DNA from: Mesocentrotus franciscanus
Taxonomy: Eukaryota > Echinodermata > Echinoidea > Camarodonta > Strongylocentrotidae
Length of the DNA: 64,000 nucleotides
Direction: 5' to 3'
Assembly (NCBI GenBank): GCA_037976565.1
Contig: CP137675.1
Coordinates: 372,001 to 436,000, forward strand
The translations under genes and the position numbers were made by a program. Each line of letters opens with the position of its first letter. Position 1 is the first letter of the stretch. Under the pieces are notes generated by a model. The model was not told the DNA's origin, did no database searches, and saw nothing but the letters and a program-made list of their open reading frames with translations. Positions 12,173 to 23,760 of the stretch are shown here, piece after piece.

Positions 12173-12857
12173 ATATTTCCGAATTCTACGCAATCAATCG
12201 TACATTCTCAGTTGTTGTAAATCCATTTATTTTCTTATATTATTCCACGATGTAAAAACGATATAAATCCGTGTTTCCATCTGACTATGCCATTGTCAAT
12301 TTGCTACTGTGTATTATCTATTTGTGTATTATATTTTGTATTGTATATTGTTCATGTGCTCTATGTAATGCCGACAAACTGAATTTCCAAATGGACCAAT
12401 AAAATTAATCTGAATCTGATCTGAATCTGAATCTGAAATGCAGGTATCTTCGATACATCAAGGAGTTCATGCATGCATTATAGCCTAAACAGTATGCACG
12501 TACGTCACACAGAAATTAAACTTCTCACAAATCAGGAATGAGAACCATGTGTGATGTTAGCGATAAAGTGCGCCTTGAAAACTCATTATTCTTAGTCTTT
12601 AGCTTATACAGCCTTTGGGTATGAGTATGCTATAAATATATAATAAAATATTGTACATTATAGATTTTGAACCATAAATGATAATTAAATGTCTTTTGAA
12701 ATAAAGTGAAAATATAATATTGACTTTGAAAAGAAGAGAAAGAAGGGAAAAAAGGGGAATAGCCTATAATAAAAGAACAACATAATAAGCTTGCACGATA
12801 ATACAGGCATCTTATGGTAGACTAGTGGATTCAGTGAAACGCCCTTCACCCCGATAA

Positions 12858-13009
12858 CTAATGCATAATTCATGAACCTTCAGCTGCCATCCTACTGCTT
12901 GAATATTCGCGGGCGGGCAACCGGCTCCGGCCCCCCAGCCCTAGACCGAAAATTTCTGTCTCTTTCGTTCGTCAGCCTCTGATTTGGGTAGGGTCGGCTC
13001 CTCTCTTTA
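12858..13009. repeat. Repeat R1 copy B and neighbouring inverted word
   Basis: 12858-12892 is the inverted counterpart of 5773-5807. 12942-13009 matches R1 copy A over its first about 68 bases, with one clear difference, then breaks off at TCTCTTTA, losing the second half of the hairpin. A GC-rich patch (12908-12940) precedes it, as in copy A. Confidence 0.7.
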
Positions 13010-14763
13010 TGAAGTAATTACATTGTCATTGTGTAAACATAAAACAGAAGCCTGGATACTGAAGTAAAAACTTTAATTTACCCACACATTAAAAAAAAAT
13101 CAATCAAGAAAAGTAATGTCAAAATTTTGCTCAATTTATTCAAAACCACACAAAACTTATAACTTGCGGGAAAAATGGTAAGAGCATTATGTAGGCCTAC
13201 GGCCGTAGATTACCTATTTCACATATGAAATATAAGACGATCACAAAAGGTCAATCCCTGCGTAACGGACATAATGTTCGGAATAATATTTGGTCATTTC
13301 AGACAGTTAAAATAATCAGGAGTCATAAAACACATTTCAGTAAGCGAATCAGACACATTTTGACTACCAAGGACATACATATTAAATTTTACATTAAAAC
13401 GGACTCTTTGTAACCGTAATGGACAAGACACAAAATGGGCGAAGGTTCCTTTTAACTCTTCTCAGTGAACAGTTGGGAAAAGTCTGAGAAGTTTAGGGTT
13501 CAGTGAATCTATAAGGTATTAACAGGTGGGTATAATCACACTCTAAATAACAATACATGGTGTAAAACTATTAGATCGCACATTTCTTTGTCAGAGCTAA
13601 AATGAAACGAAACGGACGGGACATGTCAACTTGTTATTAACATCTGCAGTATGCAATTAATTCCTTGCTTTTCACAAAGAAGAAGCAATGTGCTTTTAAA
13701 TGATACTTTGATTGCATTAATCCATACACGCTCCACCATGCAATGTTGTTTCGAAAATTGCATGTCAAAATCCATTTGTGCCAGATTTGGCCTTAAACAT
13801 GTGCAATGAATCATGCAAACCTCATATCGGTAATCTTTGTTCCATTCATCACAATTTACTACCAAAAGAATCAATCTGAAATGCTTGAGGCATGGCATAA
13901 TATAATGAGATCCCAAAATAGTATGATTTTGACCAAAATAGTTACTAGACTTTTTACCCACACCCACAAGTGAATTTTTTAAAAGAAAGATCATGTTTAA
14001 GTGTACTTCAGTCTTATTGATATACCAATTATATTAAAGAACTTTTTGAGCTCTTTAATTTATTTGATACTAATTGCGTTATGGTAGCTCAAATATTCCT
14101 TTAATTATATTCACAGTGTAATGTTTTAGGCAAGAGATGAACATTTTCCTTGTAGAGGAATTTCCTTGTAGAGCCTAGCTCTGTTAGTCTCTGACTGTCT
14201 GTAAGGAGCCTATTATGTGATGCATTATAGACCGCGCAGTCAGCATAGTCTCTAATTAGATCAGACACTATGAACATTACGCACTATGACTGACAAGAGT
14301 TTATACCTGCAAACTAGGAGAAAATAGCTTGAACGTGCCTATAACACTTTTTATATGTTAGATAAAATACATTAACCAAATTTAGGATGTATCATTTGTA
14401 TACGTGAAAACAACCCAATACGTAGGCCCCTTTTAATTAAAAGACGTATTATATCAAAGTATTCACTCACGAACGCAGTCCGACACGAAACAGTGCAATT
14501 TTTTTAATGCAGAATTCACAACGCTATAGAGATACCACTTTTCTTGTACATTTACCATTTATCCCCCAAAACACACACACTATATTCGGCTCTATATACT
14601 GGTGCTTCATATTATTTTCAGCTCAACTTTGAGTAAACCTTTACAGGCTTTACTTAACTAATATAACAAAGAATGAACCGCAGCAATTGACTTTTCACAC
14701 ATACATAGCATGGTCTGTACTCCAATGTTGGGGTCTATGGTTTGATCCATATCAAGTACAATG
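13010..14763. other. No gene recognised
   Basis: AT-rich spacer. A 122-codon minus-strand frame at 13626-13994 has no recognisable domain and is probably chance. I see no repeat family. Confidence 0.5.
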
Positions 14764-14769
14764 TTTATT
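14764..14769 (-). promoter_or_regulatory. Candidate poly(A) signal of UGT gene 2
   Basis: TTTATT on the plus strand is AATAAA on the minus strand, about 64 bases past the UGT stop. This mirrors the arrangement in UGT gene 1. Confidence 0.5.
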
Positions 14770-14832
14770 AGAATGAGCAGGTGGCGCTTTTTTCATTTCA
14801 TTGGGGATGCTGCATTACAAGTACATAACTAT

Positions 14833-16443
14833 TCAATCACGCTTAATTTTATCCTTTTCACAGGAACCTACACAGCGACAGATGCAGCATTTAACTAACT
14901 TATAGCTGAGGTACAGTATTGTTGTCAAAGTAAAAATCAGCATCAATATCACATCTATCAAATTATACTGGACGAATGATAAATCATGTACCGGGGATTG
15001 CATGTAGCTTCCGCCATGCTTGAGGACATGTTCAATCCAGAAGGCTGCCCGATCAGGGGCTGTCATTGGCCGGTCTTTGAAGATGGCAGATGCACGCTTT
15101 ACCCTCTTACTGTATTCAGGATTCTGAAGAGTTTCTGCCAGTTTTTGATGGATGTAGTCTGCGCTCAAGCGATTCTTGTTCAATGTCGTGCCGAGGCCCA
15201 GCGTCTCAACTTTGAGGGCGTTGTCTACCTGGTCACCGAATAAGGGCATGATGACCATAGGAACACCATGGTAGACTCCTTCCAAGAAACCACTATTGCC
15301 ACCATGGTAGACGAAAAGGCGAGTCATTGGATGACCCAGTATATCTTGAAGAGGCAGCCACGACAACATCTTGATGTTTTCAGGGAGACTTTCAGGGGGA
15401 TCACCTTGCAGATGAAACAGCACTTTATGAGGTAAGCGGCCGAATGCTTCCACGAAACGACGAACGACGTCTGGTCTTGTTTTAGTGATGAGAGTAAAGT
15501 TCGAGCCAAGAGAGAAGACAATAACACCATGTTCTGCAGAGCTTTGCATGAAGCTCTCCAGCTCCTTCTCAAGAGGTCCAGCTGGTCGTGCCGTAAGACC
15601 ACCTACAGGAATGATGTTTGGGGTCAAAGAATAAGGAGACTCGACAGCGAAATCAGTGTTGACGAGGTAGATATCAACATGCTCATGGAATGAGTTTTTC
15701 ATTCCTGGATCTAGGTCGTACTTGTCTACTATCCTGTAATAGGGTCTAGAAAACATAAAGTAACAAGCAATGTTTCCCATAAGGTAACGCAACACATTGC
15801 TGACGCGTTCCAGAAAGGACACAAGAACGGAAAGTCCAGAGACTGGGTTAGGTTGATATGATGGATTTATGGGTGACCCAGCAAGTTGTTGAATGTACGG
15901 GTTTGTTGAACTAGGAGAAACGACGATACCACGAACAGGGGTATTTCTCTGCTTAGAAAGGAACGACTTGATGCAAATCCCACATGGCCACGTAATATCA
16001 ATGACGACGGCATCCACCGCATCAAAGCGTTTCATAAGCTCCACGTCGCTGAAAATGGCATCGCAAACCCGAGGACTGATGTCGGCAAACCACGATATCA
16101 GTAGTGACAATTGGCTAAGCTGGTTATCCTTGAAGGCGAGATCGCTCATTCCATCGTTAACCTTAGCAATGTCCTGATCTAGATATGGGCAGTGGTAATA
16201 TTCGAACTTGAAGTAATCCGTGTACTCTGGTTTAGAGTACTTGCCAGTGTATATATCACTGATGAGAAACGTTACCTGGTGTCCACGACTGACAAGACTT
16301 CTTCCTATTGGAATCATCGCCATCATGTGACTACCTCCCATATAGAGACCCACGATCAACACATTTGCACCATTACAGGATGCAAAAGTTGTCCCAAAGA
16401 TAAATATGATGGTAAGCAAAAGATGTCCATTCTTGAAAGCCAT
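14833..16443 (-). CDS. UDP-glucuronosyltransferase-like (UGT family, GT1), gene 2
   Basis: Intact single-exon 536-residue ER glycosyltransferase, paralogous to the gene at 2870-4486. They share SPINPSYQP/SPFNPSYQP, DRAAFWIEHV, KHGG and MQSP blocks. Visible: signal peptide (about 1-26, cleavage after CNGA plausible), catalytic-type His39 in GGSH, partner Asp149 in IDITWPCGI, UGT signature from Trp362 to Asp404-Gln405 with the standard HGG (His380), a membrane helix (about 495-513), Cys-rich juxtamembrane residues, and tail DKIKRD, fitting a KXKXX ER-retrieval motif. The length and intact frame argue for function. Same strand and 10 kb from gene 1, so a tandem family split by LINE insertions. 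Substrate unknown; detoxification or steroid/bile-type conjugation is the family role. Confidence 0.95.
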   Translation of the reverse strand: MAFKNGHLLLTIIFIFGTTFASCNGANVLIVGLYMGGSHMMAMIPIGRSLVSRGHQVTFLISDIYTGKYSKPEYTDYFKFEYYHCPYLDQDIAKVNDGMSDLAFKDNQLSQLSLLISWFADISPRVCDAIFSDVELMKRFDAVDAVVIDITWPCGICIKSFLSKQRNTPVRGIVVSPSSTNPYIQQLAGSPINPSYQPNPVSGLSVLVSFLERVSNVLRYLMGNIACYFMFSRPYYRIVDKYDLDPGMKNSFHEHVDIYLVNTDFAVESPYSLTPNIIPVGGLTARPAGPLEKELESFMQSSAEHGVIVFSLGSNFTLITKTRPDVVRRFVEAFGRLPHKVLFHLQGDPPESLPENIKMLSWLPLQDILGHPMTRLFVYHGGNSGFLEGVYHGVPMVIMPLFGDQVDNALKVETLGLGTTLNKNRLSADYIHQKLAETLQNPEYSKRVKRASAIFKDRPMTAPDRAAFWIEHVLKHGGSYMQSPVHDLSFVQYNLIDVILMLIFTLTTILYLSYKLVKCCICRCVGSCEKDKIKRD

Positions 16444-16452
16444 TGCCTCTGA

Positions 16453-18388
16453 TGTTTCAGAACCTCACTACTAGAAACTCTGCTGTTAAACTGTTCTATA
16501 GACTGGTTTGTAGATTACAGGGGGTCACGTACGTGCCGGTTGTAATAGTCTAGTTCTGGACTCTTTTTTTTTTATTGATGTTTGTATTTGCCGACTATAC
16601 GCGTTAAGCCGAGTGATGGCGCGATCCCGAGAACCTGTTGGGGAAAAGGAGGAACAAGAGGAAGTTTCATTGGTCATCATACATCTAATTTGAATTTTAA
16701 GATTAATTCTGATGCAACATAGCACTATTTTAAGGAATATAAAATCATGTTATCACTAGATCATATCAGATTTCCCCATTACTACTTCAAAATGCTGTCA
16801 AGCAAAGACTATAGCGCTCCCTGAAAAATCTCAGGGAATGACGTCAGCGTTCATAGTTAGCACATGGTACAAATGACCCCAAATATCCACAGATCTTTTA
16901 CACATGGAGAAGTTCCACTTTGAGCATCTTAGAATGATAACTGCCAAAGTCCTAGATGAGCTTCATGAATACCTTTTGTTTGCCCTCTTGAAAATAATAC
17001 TTCGACCTGCGTATCATAAAATGTACCGTTGGTTCATAAAGCTGCACAATAGTTCGTCTGCATACGAAATTAGGTCTAGTCGAACACAGAACTGAAAATA
17101 CGTATTTTCAGTTTTGTGGTCCGTGCAGAAGTCGGCATACACGTCGTTCCAAGTTTTATTTATTTTCACACCATATTTTATCGAAATTATTTGCTTAGAA
17201 TTGGACTTTGTACGATTATCCGATAAAATGTTTGTCCTAATTAAGCGTGCTCTCTCGACGTTGTGGTCTACTTGAGCAACTGGTACATAGATCAAGGTCG
17301 GTAGTGGCACAGATACAGCGGTGGACAAGGGGCTATGTGCCCCCAATCGAATGGTGAAAAAGGGGAGGGGAAGGATAAAAATAAAGAGAGCTCGAGACGA
17401 AAAGGAGAGGGCGGAAAGGACAAGAAACGATGATCGTTACACCTTCTCCCGCACCCTATCCTAGTCGATGGGGCTGTTAATTCGCATATAAACCACTCAA
17501 TTTATATAAAAATTATCGGAGAATTAATATGAGCACGGTAAGCCACAACATATAATATTACGTTCAATACAAGAGACCATATTACATGTACATGTATTAT
17601 CATATTTTGTGGCTTAACGATACTGGTATAACTTGTAAGTTTGGGCTCTTAACGGCACAGTTGTTTTTTATTCCGAAAATATAGCCTTTAAGTCTGGGCC
17701 CTTAAAGGGCAATCCAACCCTTGAAATATTAGTTGATTTGTATAAAAGCGAAAATATTACAGAAACAGAATGGCAAAAGTTTGAAATGAATCGGACCAAT
17801 AGTAAGGAAGTTGTGAATGTTTGAAATATGAGATCACTAAGTCTATGCGAATCTCAAATTGGTAGTTCGGTGAGTGGATTGTGACGTAGGACGTGGATAA
17901 CTCTCCCATTTGCCGTGTACAAAAATATCATTAATTTCTGTTTTTCTCGTAAGTTCCTTCTCCCTTGGGGCACTACTCAAAATATATTATATATAGCATA
18001 TCATTATTATAGGTCCTCTAAAAAGAATAGACCCTCCTGAGCAATGAATTTTGACAAATTTAAATTTTATTCATTTTATATGTTGGAACAGATGGGAAAG
18101 TAGTCCGGCACTACTCCACAGTGTCTCAGATTTTCCGTGATGTTTTAACCAATCTTTACTCAATGAAAGGATAAGGTAAGAATTCTTGGTAGATTTATAT
18201 TTCAATTCGGCATATAAAAGACATATCGACTGCTTTAATATTCGAGGCCTGGCTGTTGGCTCTCGGGGACGTTGCATCCAGGCGCGCCGAGGGGTCATGG
18301 GAGGATGTGCAATCCCCTTGAGCCTATAAAACATCCAGGCCTCTCAAAGCAGTCAATATCTCTATACTATTGCTAGACTCTTCTTGAA
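16453..18388. other. No gene recognised; one strong palindrome
   Basis: Spacer between UGT gene 2 and the BEL/Pao element. It contains the palindrome at 17085-17118, listed separately, and a purine-rich stretch at 17340-17430. The segment 18060-18388 directly follows the integrase end and could be untranslated or LTR sequence of the retrotransposon, but I could not pair it with a second LTR. Confidence 0.5.
17085..17118. repeat. 34-base near-perfect palindrome
   Basis: Core of 24 bases (17090-17113) is a perfect palindrome centred on TACGTA. The flanks CACAG/TTGTG extend it to 34 bases with one mismatch pair. There is no loop, so it is cruciform-capable. No surrounding element recognised. 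Confidence 0.8.
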
Positions 18389-19224
18389 CTACTTCTGTCG
18401 TCGATTCAGCATTGGTAGATACTCCTTCAACCAGCGACGCCAAAAGAGGTCAGCGAGGTACTGAACTTGCTTCCACCGTTTGCGGCTGTAGAGGTCCCCT
18501 TCGTCAAATACTCCTAACGGCATCATGTAGTTAGGCCGCAGAAGCAACAGGTGATTGGGTGTCAGCGGTTCTGGATCGGTCGTATCTGCAGACGATACTG
18601 TAAGGGGTCGACCATTGATGATGGACTCAACCAAGCACATTAAAGTCGACAGGCTTTCATCATGCAAGGTTTGCTGCTTCAAGAGTGCATTTAACAGCTT
18701 CCGGGTCGTCCTTATCTGCCGTTCCCATGACCCACCCATGTGGGATGCTGTATGAGGGTTGAACTTCCAAACTACCTGCCTCTGTAGCAGATATTTATGA
18801 ATCTTCTTCTGATTCCAGGATTTGATACCTGCCTTCGGCTCCCTGTTTGCACCAGTGAAATTTGTGCCGTTGTCCGATCGGATGACTTCTGGCCTCCCTC
18901 TCCGAACGATGAACCTCTCTAGCCCATTGATGAAGGAGTCAGTCTCCATAGAGTGTAATACTTCAAGATGTACTGCTCTCAGTACCAGACAGGTAAAGAC
19001 ACAGCCGTATCTTTTTACTCCACTCCTTCCCTGCTTCACCGCTTCACCATACATGGTCCAAAACAATCCACCCCAACATTGGTAAAGGGTGACTTGTCTG
19101 GTGTCAGTCTGTCTGATGGCAAATCCGCCATATTCTGCTCCACTGGAGGTGATGATATGCGCCTGCATAGGAAACAATAATTATTATGCGTCGCCTCTCG
19201 AACGGCAGCTCGACCTCTAATCAC
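18389..19224 (-). pseudogene. BEL/Pao integrase catalytic region
   Basis: Two overlapping frames make up the segment: 19224-19036 (after the zinc finger) and 19177-18389. The catalytic core shows VDCFGP (first Asp), RSDNGTNF (second Asp) and GGSWERQIR (Glu), the DDE triad of retroviral-type integrases, followed by the Pao-type tail LTPNHLLLLR and the RRWLKEYLP segment. A frame break near 19050-19160 joins the two pieces. Part of the element's polyprotein; not expected to be expressed as a complete enzyme. Confidence 0.88.
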
Positions 19225-19244
19225 TCAGTAGGCCTAATGTTCTC

Positions 19245-20423
19245 TTAAAAGTGAGAATACATGTTCTTGCGACCAGAATGCCCTGATATCTGGTGGCAAT
19301 GTCTCACAATCAGTTTTACTACGTGACGTTTCTTCGGCAGGATCACTGGGTGCTCGACTCTCTCTAGAACTGAAGAATTCTTCAGTCGACCACCTACACA
19401 GATAAGCCCTTTCGACGTCATATTGGGGTCTAGCTTTACTAGAGGGCTACCCTTCCTTACACCAGTCCATATTTGCTTCCCGTCTTTGGCACATGCTTCA
19501 AGCTGTCTGTATTCTTTCTCAAAGGATTGTCTCTGTATATATTGGAGGATGGCTTCTTCTGCTACAGTCATCTCGTCAACTGTTACTGGCTGCTTCATAT
19601 CCAGTAAATTCATATCTGTACGTGCCTTTCTTCTCAAGCACTTATTTACCTTCAAAATCCATGCAATATCTTTCTTCAGCCGGAACCAGGACGAGTAACT
19701 TTCAAGGAGCCTATCTGTCACCTTGACTTCAGATTTGGCTGCAGCGAACACTCCAGTCTTGTCTTGCTTATCCTCTGGGTCATGTTCTAAGCTAGACTCA
19801 TTCACTGTCAGACATCTAGGCCAATCGCATTCTTCTGACCACAAAAATTTAGGCCCTTCTATCCATCGTCCACTCAATTCCTCAGCTGTCAGTCCACGCG
19901 AGACCTCATCGGCTGGATTGACATCAGTATTAACATGTCGCCACTGTCTTGGTTCAGATCCCTCACGAATGGTTGCAACTCTGTTTGCCACAAACGTATG
20001 GAAACATTTATCTTCACTCTTCACATAGTAAAGTACTATTAAACTGTCAGTCCAAAACACTGACTCTTGGAGGGGCAGATCCAGTTCCCGTTGTATCATA
20101 CTGTCTATAGTGACAGAGAGTGTAGCCGCCATCAGTTCAGGATGTGGGATTGTCATCCTCTTCAGGGGTGCAAGACGTGACCTTGCAAATAGTATGCTGC
20201 AGTGCACCTGACCCTCAACGTTCTTCATCCGCAGGTAGAAAACGACTCCATAGGCTTTCTCTAAAGCATCTGCAAAGTGATGTAGCCTGTACTCTATAAC
20301 CTCTCCAAATTCGTGTGGCCTCACACATCTATTCACTCTGATTGTTATCATCAAAAGGCAAGCTTGCCTTCCACTTGAGCTACTTCTGTAACTGCTTCTC
20401 TGGAATCGGGTCATCCCAACCAA
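19245..20423 (-). pseudogene. BEL/Pao RNase H and integrase zinc-binding region
   Basis: A 392-codon frame. The N-terminal part has the Pao RNase H pattern: HHFADALEKAYGVV (first acidic residue), PHPELMAA and FWTDSLIVLYY. It is followed by NTDVNPADEVSRG and, near the end, the integrase HHCC-type zinc region with HCHQISGHSGR. The frame stops just before the integrase core continues at 19224, consistent with a decayed polyprotein. Confidence 0.88.
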
Positions 20424-22090
20424 GTTTCAAAGCTGTGAGATCTTGGATAATGATCTCAGCATGCAGAACGTATGGGCTAGCATACCCATTATGGATCATA
20501 GATGGAGGAAACTCCACTGAGCAGCCCTCTTCTTGTCACTAGCTAGTAAGCAAAACAGTCCAGATCTGTATCCCAAGGGACTCCCAGAGCTCGTTCCACT
20601 GGCATGGCATCTTCCTTAAGATCTAGGTCCTTGACTAGTTTGCCTCTATCATTCACTGGGATGGCTTCCAGCGACTGTTGCTTGTCCACTTGGTCAAATT
20701 AAAGCCGCCTTCTCCAGCAGGCTTCTCAATTCTTGTGCCAGCTGTATAGCATCTTTCTAATTTCTCATGGAGATCAGGCAATCATCTACATAGAAATTCC
20801 TTGTTACAGCCTTTACTGCCTCATAGAGAATTCATCCCTGTTGTCCTCTGCTGTGCGTTTCAGGCCGGGCATAGTTGCAGCGGCTGGGGTTCCAAGTGAC
20901 TCCAATCAAAATTGTACGCACATTCTATACTCCCTTGGTCTTTGATTGGGATCTCCATCCGGCCACCACAGAAACCTTAAGACGTCTCGTTCCTCAGGGG
21001 GTAGTCTGACTTGGTGGAACATCGCCTGGATTTCAGCCATCGTTGCTACTGGTTCTTACCTGAACCTTGATAGTACTCCTAACAGCTTATTGGTCAGGTC
21101 TAGTCCTTGCATCACAACATCATTCAGGGACTTGCCATCATACTTTGACGCACAGTCAAAAACAATCCTCGTCTTTTCAGGTGGGTTTAAATGGGATTAA
21201 ATACAGGGTGATGCCGACATCTTTGAGTAACAAAGAGCAGGTCAATTCCCTTTAAATGATCCCATATCCTTTCACATCATCCACCTTGGCTATGTGTATC
21301 TCCTGATCGAATGTGAATGGACTCTCGAGTATATATACACCGAGGGCAGCTTGACACTACCTGTGCCAACTCCATTGTCTACGACTGGACGACTGAGGAT
21401 TCTACAAAACTGTTCGACTTCTCCAGGGTCGTCAAACGTAAATTCTGCTTTCTTCCGTTAGCTTGGACCTGTCTGGCTAAGGTTTCTGTACAGAAGGTGC
21501 ATGCTTGTCGACCCAGTGTCTAACAGAGCGTAGGTGTCTTCCGGCCCCTGTCACAGATCCACAGCTTGACCTTTAAACAAAGCCATTCTGAGCTCGTTGT
21601 ATATGCTTTACCTCACGGGGCCTCGTAGGCTGTGATGAAGTAGCCTCCGTCGACACATGAAGAAACTTTGTGTTTCCTCTAACAACCTGGGATCGAGCAC
21701 TTTCTGTCCAATCTGCATGACCGTGTCATTTGCCCTTGTTGCAAACAGTTGTATACACAAGCGACTGTCTCAAGCAAACTTGAACCTCAGCTCTGGTGCC
21801 ATGGCCTTGAACGCATTGCAGTTAAACAATGTGTGATCCTTCCCACACTTCTGACACTTCTTTGGCTTATCAGAGACTACCGTAGCATAGCTACCCTTGG
21901 TTCGCTGCTTGGGTGAAGCCTGGTCTAGCACCTTCAGTCCTTGTGGTTTGAGTCTTGGTCAGATCTCCAAATACTGGGTCGTTTACTTCCTCAGCTGCTT
22001 CACACACAAACTGAACTATGTCTGAAATGTTAGGAGATCGACCTTGTAGTCGACTGATCTCGACGTAATGCAGCCACCTGGTTCTCAATT
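20424..22090 (-). pseudogene. BEL/Pao protease (A17-like) and reverse transcriptase remains
   Basis: Translating the minus strand across several frames gives readable Pao fragments separated by stops. They include a DTGST-type aspartic protease word (about 21520), a segment ending VDDVKGYGI, FLWWPDGDP in RT (about 20980) and LKRTAEDNRDE (about 20850). A gag-side frame with SRLQGRSPNISDIVQFV lies at 21891-22088. No continuous frame exists. Confidence 0.75.
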
Positions 22091-22202
22091 AGTAGGGTAG
22101 TCTTTCAACTATCCTAACCAATTCACGCTGGCTACCCATTTCCCGAGTGAGAGCAAGAGCTCTCGGGTTTTCAGTACATATCATTAACTCGTCTGCAAAC
22201 TT

Positions 22203-22577
22203 CTACAAACCCTTTCTGTCGCTTGTATGGAAGCTTGGACCACTGGTGACTCTTGATATCCAAGCCTCTCCAATCTTGTAGCTGTTACCAAATCGCTCTC
22301 TCAATAGCAATCTAATTGCTCTCTGGTATCCAAGCACTGGCTCCATTACCATGCAGCTCTGAACAATAGCCTTGGCATCACCTTCGCAGGTGTGGTACAG
22401 CTTCATCAACTTTATGCCGCTGTCTAGCGAAGTTCCTCCTATCAAATTGTCAAATGACATCACAAATTCATGGTAATAAAGAGGATTCCCATCAAACTTC
22501 ATCGCCTCAGGACTAGACAGGCTAATAGTTTCTAGAAGTTGTTGCTGATGTACTTGAAGAATCCAGTAAATAGACAC
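22203..22577 (-). pseudogene. BEL/Pao gag-like (DUF1759-type) fragment
   Basis: A 124-codon frame with FDGNPLYYHEFVMSFDNLIG, YHTCEGDAKAIVQSC and LLLRERFGNSYKIGEAWI, matching the DUF1759 gag-like region seen at the start of Pao polyproteins. It marks the 5' part of the element. Confidence 0.85.
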
Positions 22578-22661
22578 TGAATAAAACGCTTTACTGTACC
22601 TAAAACCTGCATTTAATTTGTCATTTGTCTGCAGTTAATGACCTATATAAGCTATAAATGT

Positions 22662-22737
22662 GTATGTGTGTGTGTGTGTGCGTGTGCGCGTGTGCGTAAG
22701 TGTGTGTGTGTGTGCGTGCGTCCCTGCGTGCGTGTGT
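22662..22737. repeat. (GT)n microsatellite
   Basis: Imperfect GT/GC run at the boundary between the BEL/Pao remnant and the 5' end of the L1/Tx1-like LINE. A GTGTGTG word recurs right after the LINE poly(A) at 28317, so it may include a target-site duplication. Confidence 0.9.
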
Positions 22738-22789
22738 GGTATTAAGTTGTTTGTTACTCTTGAGGAAGGTTCAATTAAGAATTTAAAGG

Positions 22790-23760
22790 TGCTTTCATAT
22801 AATAGACAAGGTAAAAAGTCTTGGGAGAGGATAGATGAAGGCTCTCGAGTGATCACCCTGAAGTGTATTGAAGTTAAGAATTTGAATCAATTATATAGGG
22901 ATAATGAGTTTTTTTAACTGATAGGGCAGAAGCCTCCAGTACATGATTGCGTATTGGATTCTTTTGTGGTCGTGGCCCCTAAGGTATTAGACAAATGCAA
23001 TAGGGGATGAGTGGTTGCTTTTCTCTTTGTGGGGCGTGCCCTTGGATGCATTGAAGTCTGGAACTAATTGCAGTTGTATATGTTGGGTTCCTCCCTATTG
23101 GAATCCGTATTGTTGTATTATTATTGTTTATGACAGTTAAGTGTATGGAAGTGAGGGAATTGGATTCAATTATATTTGAACAAACAGGGCAGGAAACCTC
23201 CAGTACATGATTGTTTTGAGGATCCTTTTGGTCATGATCCCTTTTGTTTTTCATATAATAGACAAGTTGGAGAGTCTTTGGAGAGGATAGATGAAGGCAC
23301 TCGGGTGATGAACCTGAAGTGTACTGAAGTTAAGAAGTTGATTCAATTATATAGGGATAATGAGTTTTTGAACAGATAGGGCGGGAACCTCCAGTTGGTG
23401 ATTGCGATGAGGATTCTTTGTGTTCGTGACCCCTAAGATAGGTATAATAAGGGATGAGTGGTTGCTCTTATCTTAGTGGGGCTGCCCTTGGAGGCTTTGA
23501 AGTTTGGAGCTAATTGCAGTTGTATTATTTAAAGACACTTGCCACAAGTTTCAAGCAGGATCGCTTGCTTAGCTATTTCATCATACATTAGTCACTAATG
23601 GATCCTCCCTATTGTATTCAGTATTGCTGTATTATTATTATTTATGACACTGAAATGTATGGAAGTTAAGGGTTTGATTCAATGTTATTTGAACAGAAAG
23701 GGCGGGAACCTCCAGGATATGATTACGTATGAGGATTCTTTTTGGTCGTGATCCCATCTC
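22790..23760 (+). repeat. Tandem repeats in LINE 5' region
   Basis: Two diverged units of about 450 bases, each with GAGAGGATAGATGAAGGC, a GAAGTTAAGAA block, ATATAGGGATAATGAGTTTT and a G-rich AACCTCCAG block (starts near 22798 and 23251). Partial half-units lie at about 23128 and 23637. Repeated 5' promoter monomers are a known feature of some L1-type elements; here that role is inferred. Confidence 0.75.

Larger units (their letters stand above)
10390..12435 (+). mobile_element. Rex1/Babar-like non-LTR retrotransposon, 5'-truncated
   Basis: A broken RT frame is followed by an AT-rich 3' region with an (AAT/GAT)n stretch and a terminal tail of repeated AATCTG/GAATCT words at about 12407-12436. 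This tail is the kind of short 3' microsatellite at which Rex1-type LINEs end. The 5' limit is approximate, since the endonuclease is missing. Confidence 0.8.
18389..22577 (-). mobile_element. BEL/Pao LTR retrotransposon, decayed
   Basis: On the minus strand, gag-like (22577-22203), protease/RT (about 22090-20424), RNase H with integrase zinc finger (20423-19245) and integrase core (19224-18389) occur in the order expected of Pao elements. The middle has many stops and frame changes. I could not identify a pair of LTRs, and the 5' side abuts the microsatellite and LINE starting about 22660. The copy is dead but its integrase end is well preserved. Confidence 0.88.

Noticed and set aside
13626..13994. 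122-codon minus-strand open frame
   Set aside because: No domain, no splice context, no codon bias; length is possible by chance in AT-rich DNA.
18060..18388. 3' LTR of the BEL/Pao element
   Set aside because: Position is right, but I could not find a matching copy near 22.6-22.7 kb, so no LTR is called.
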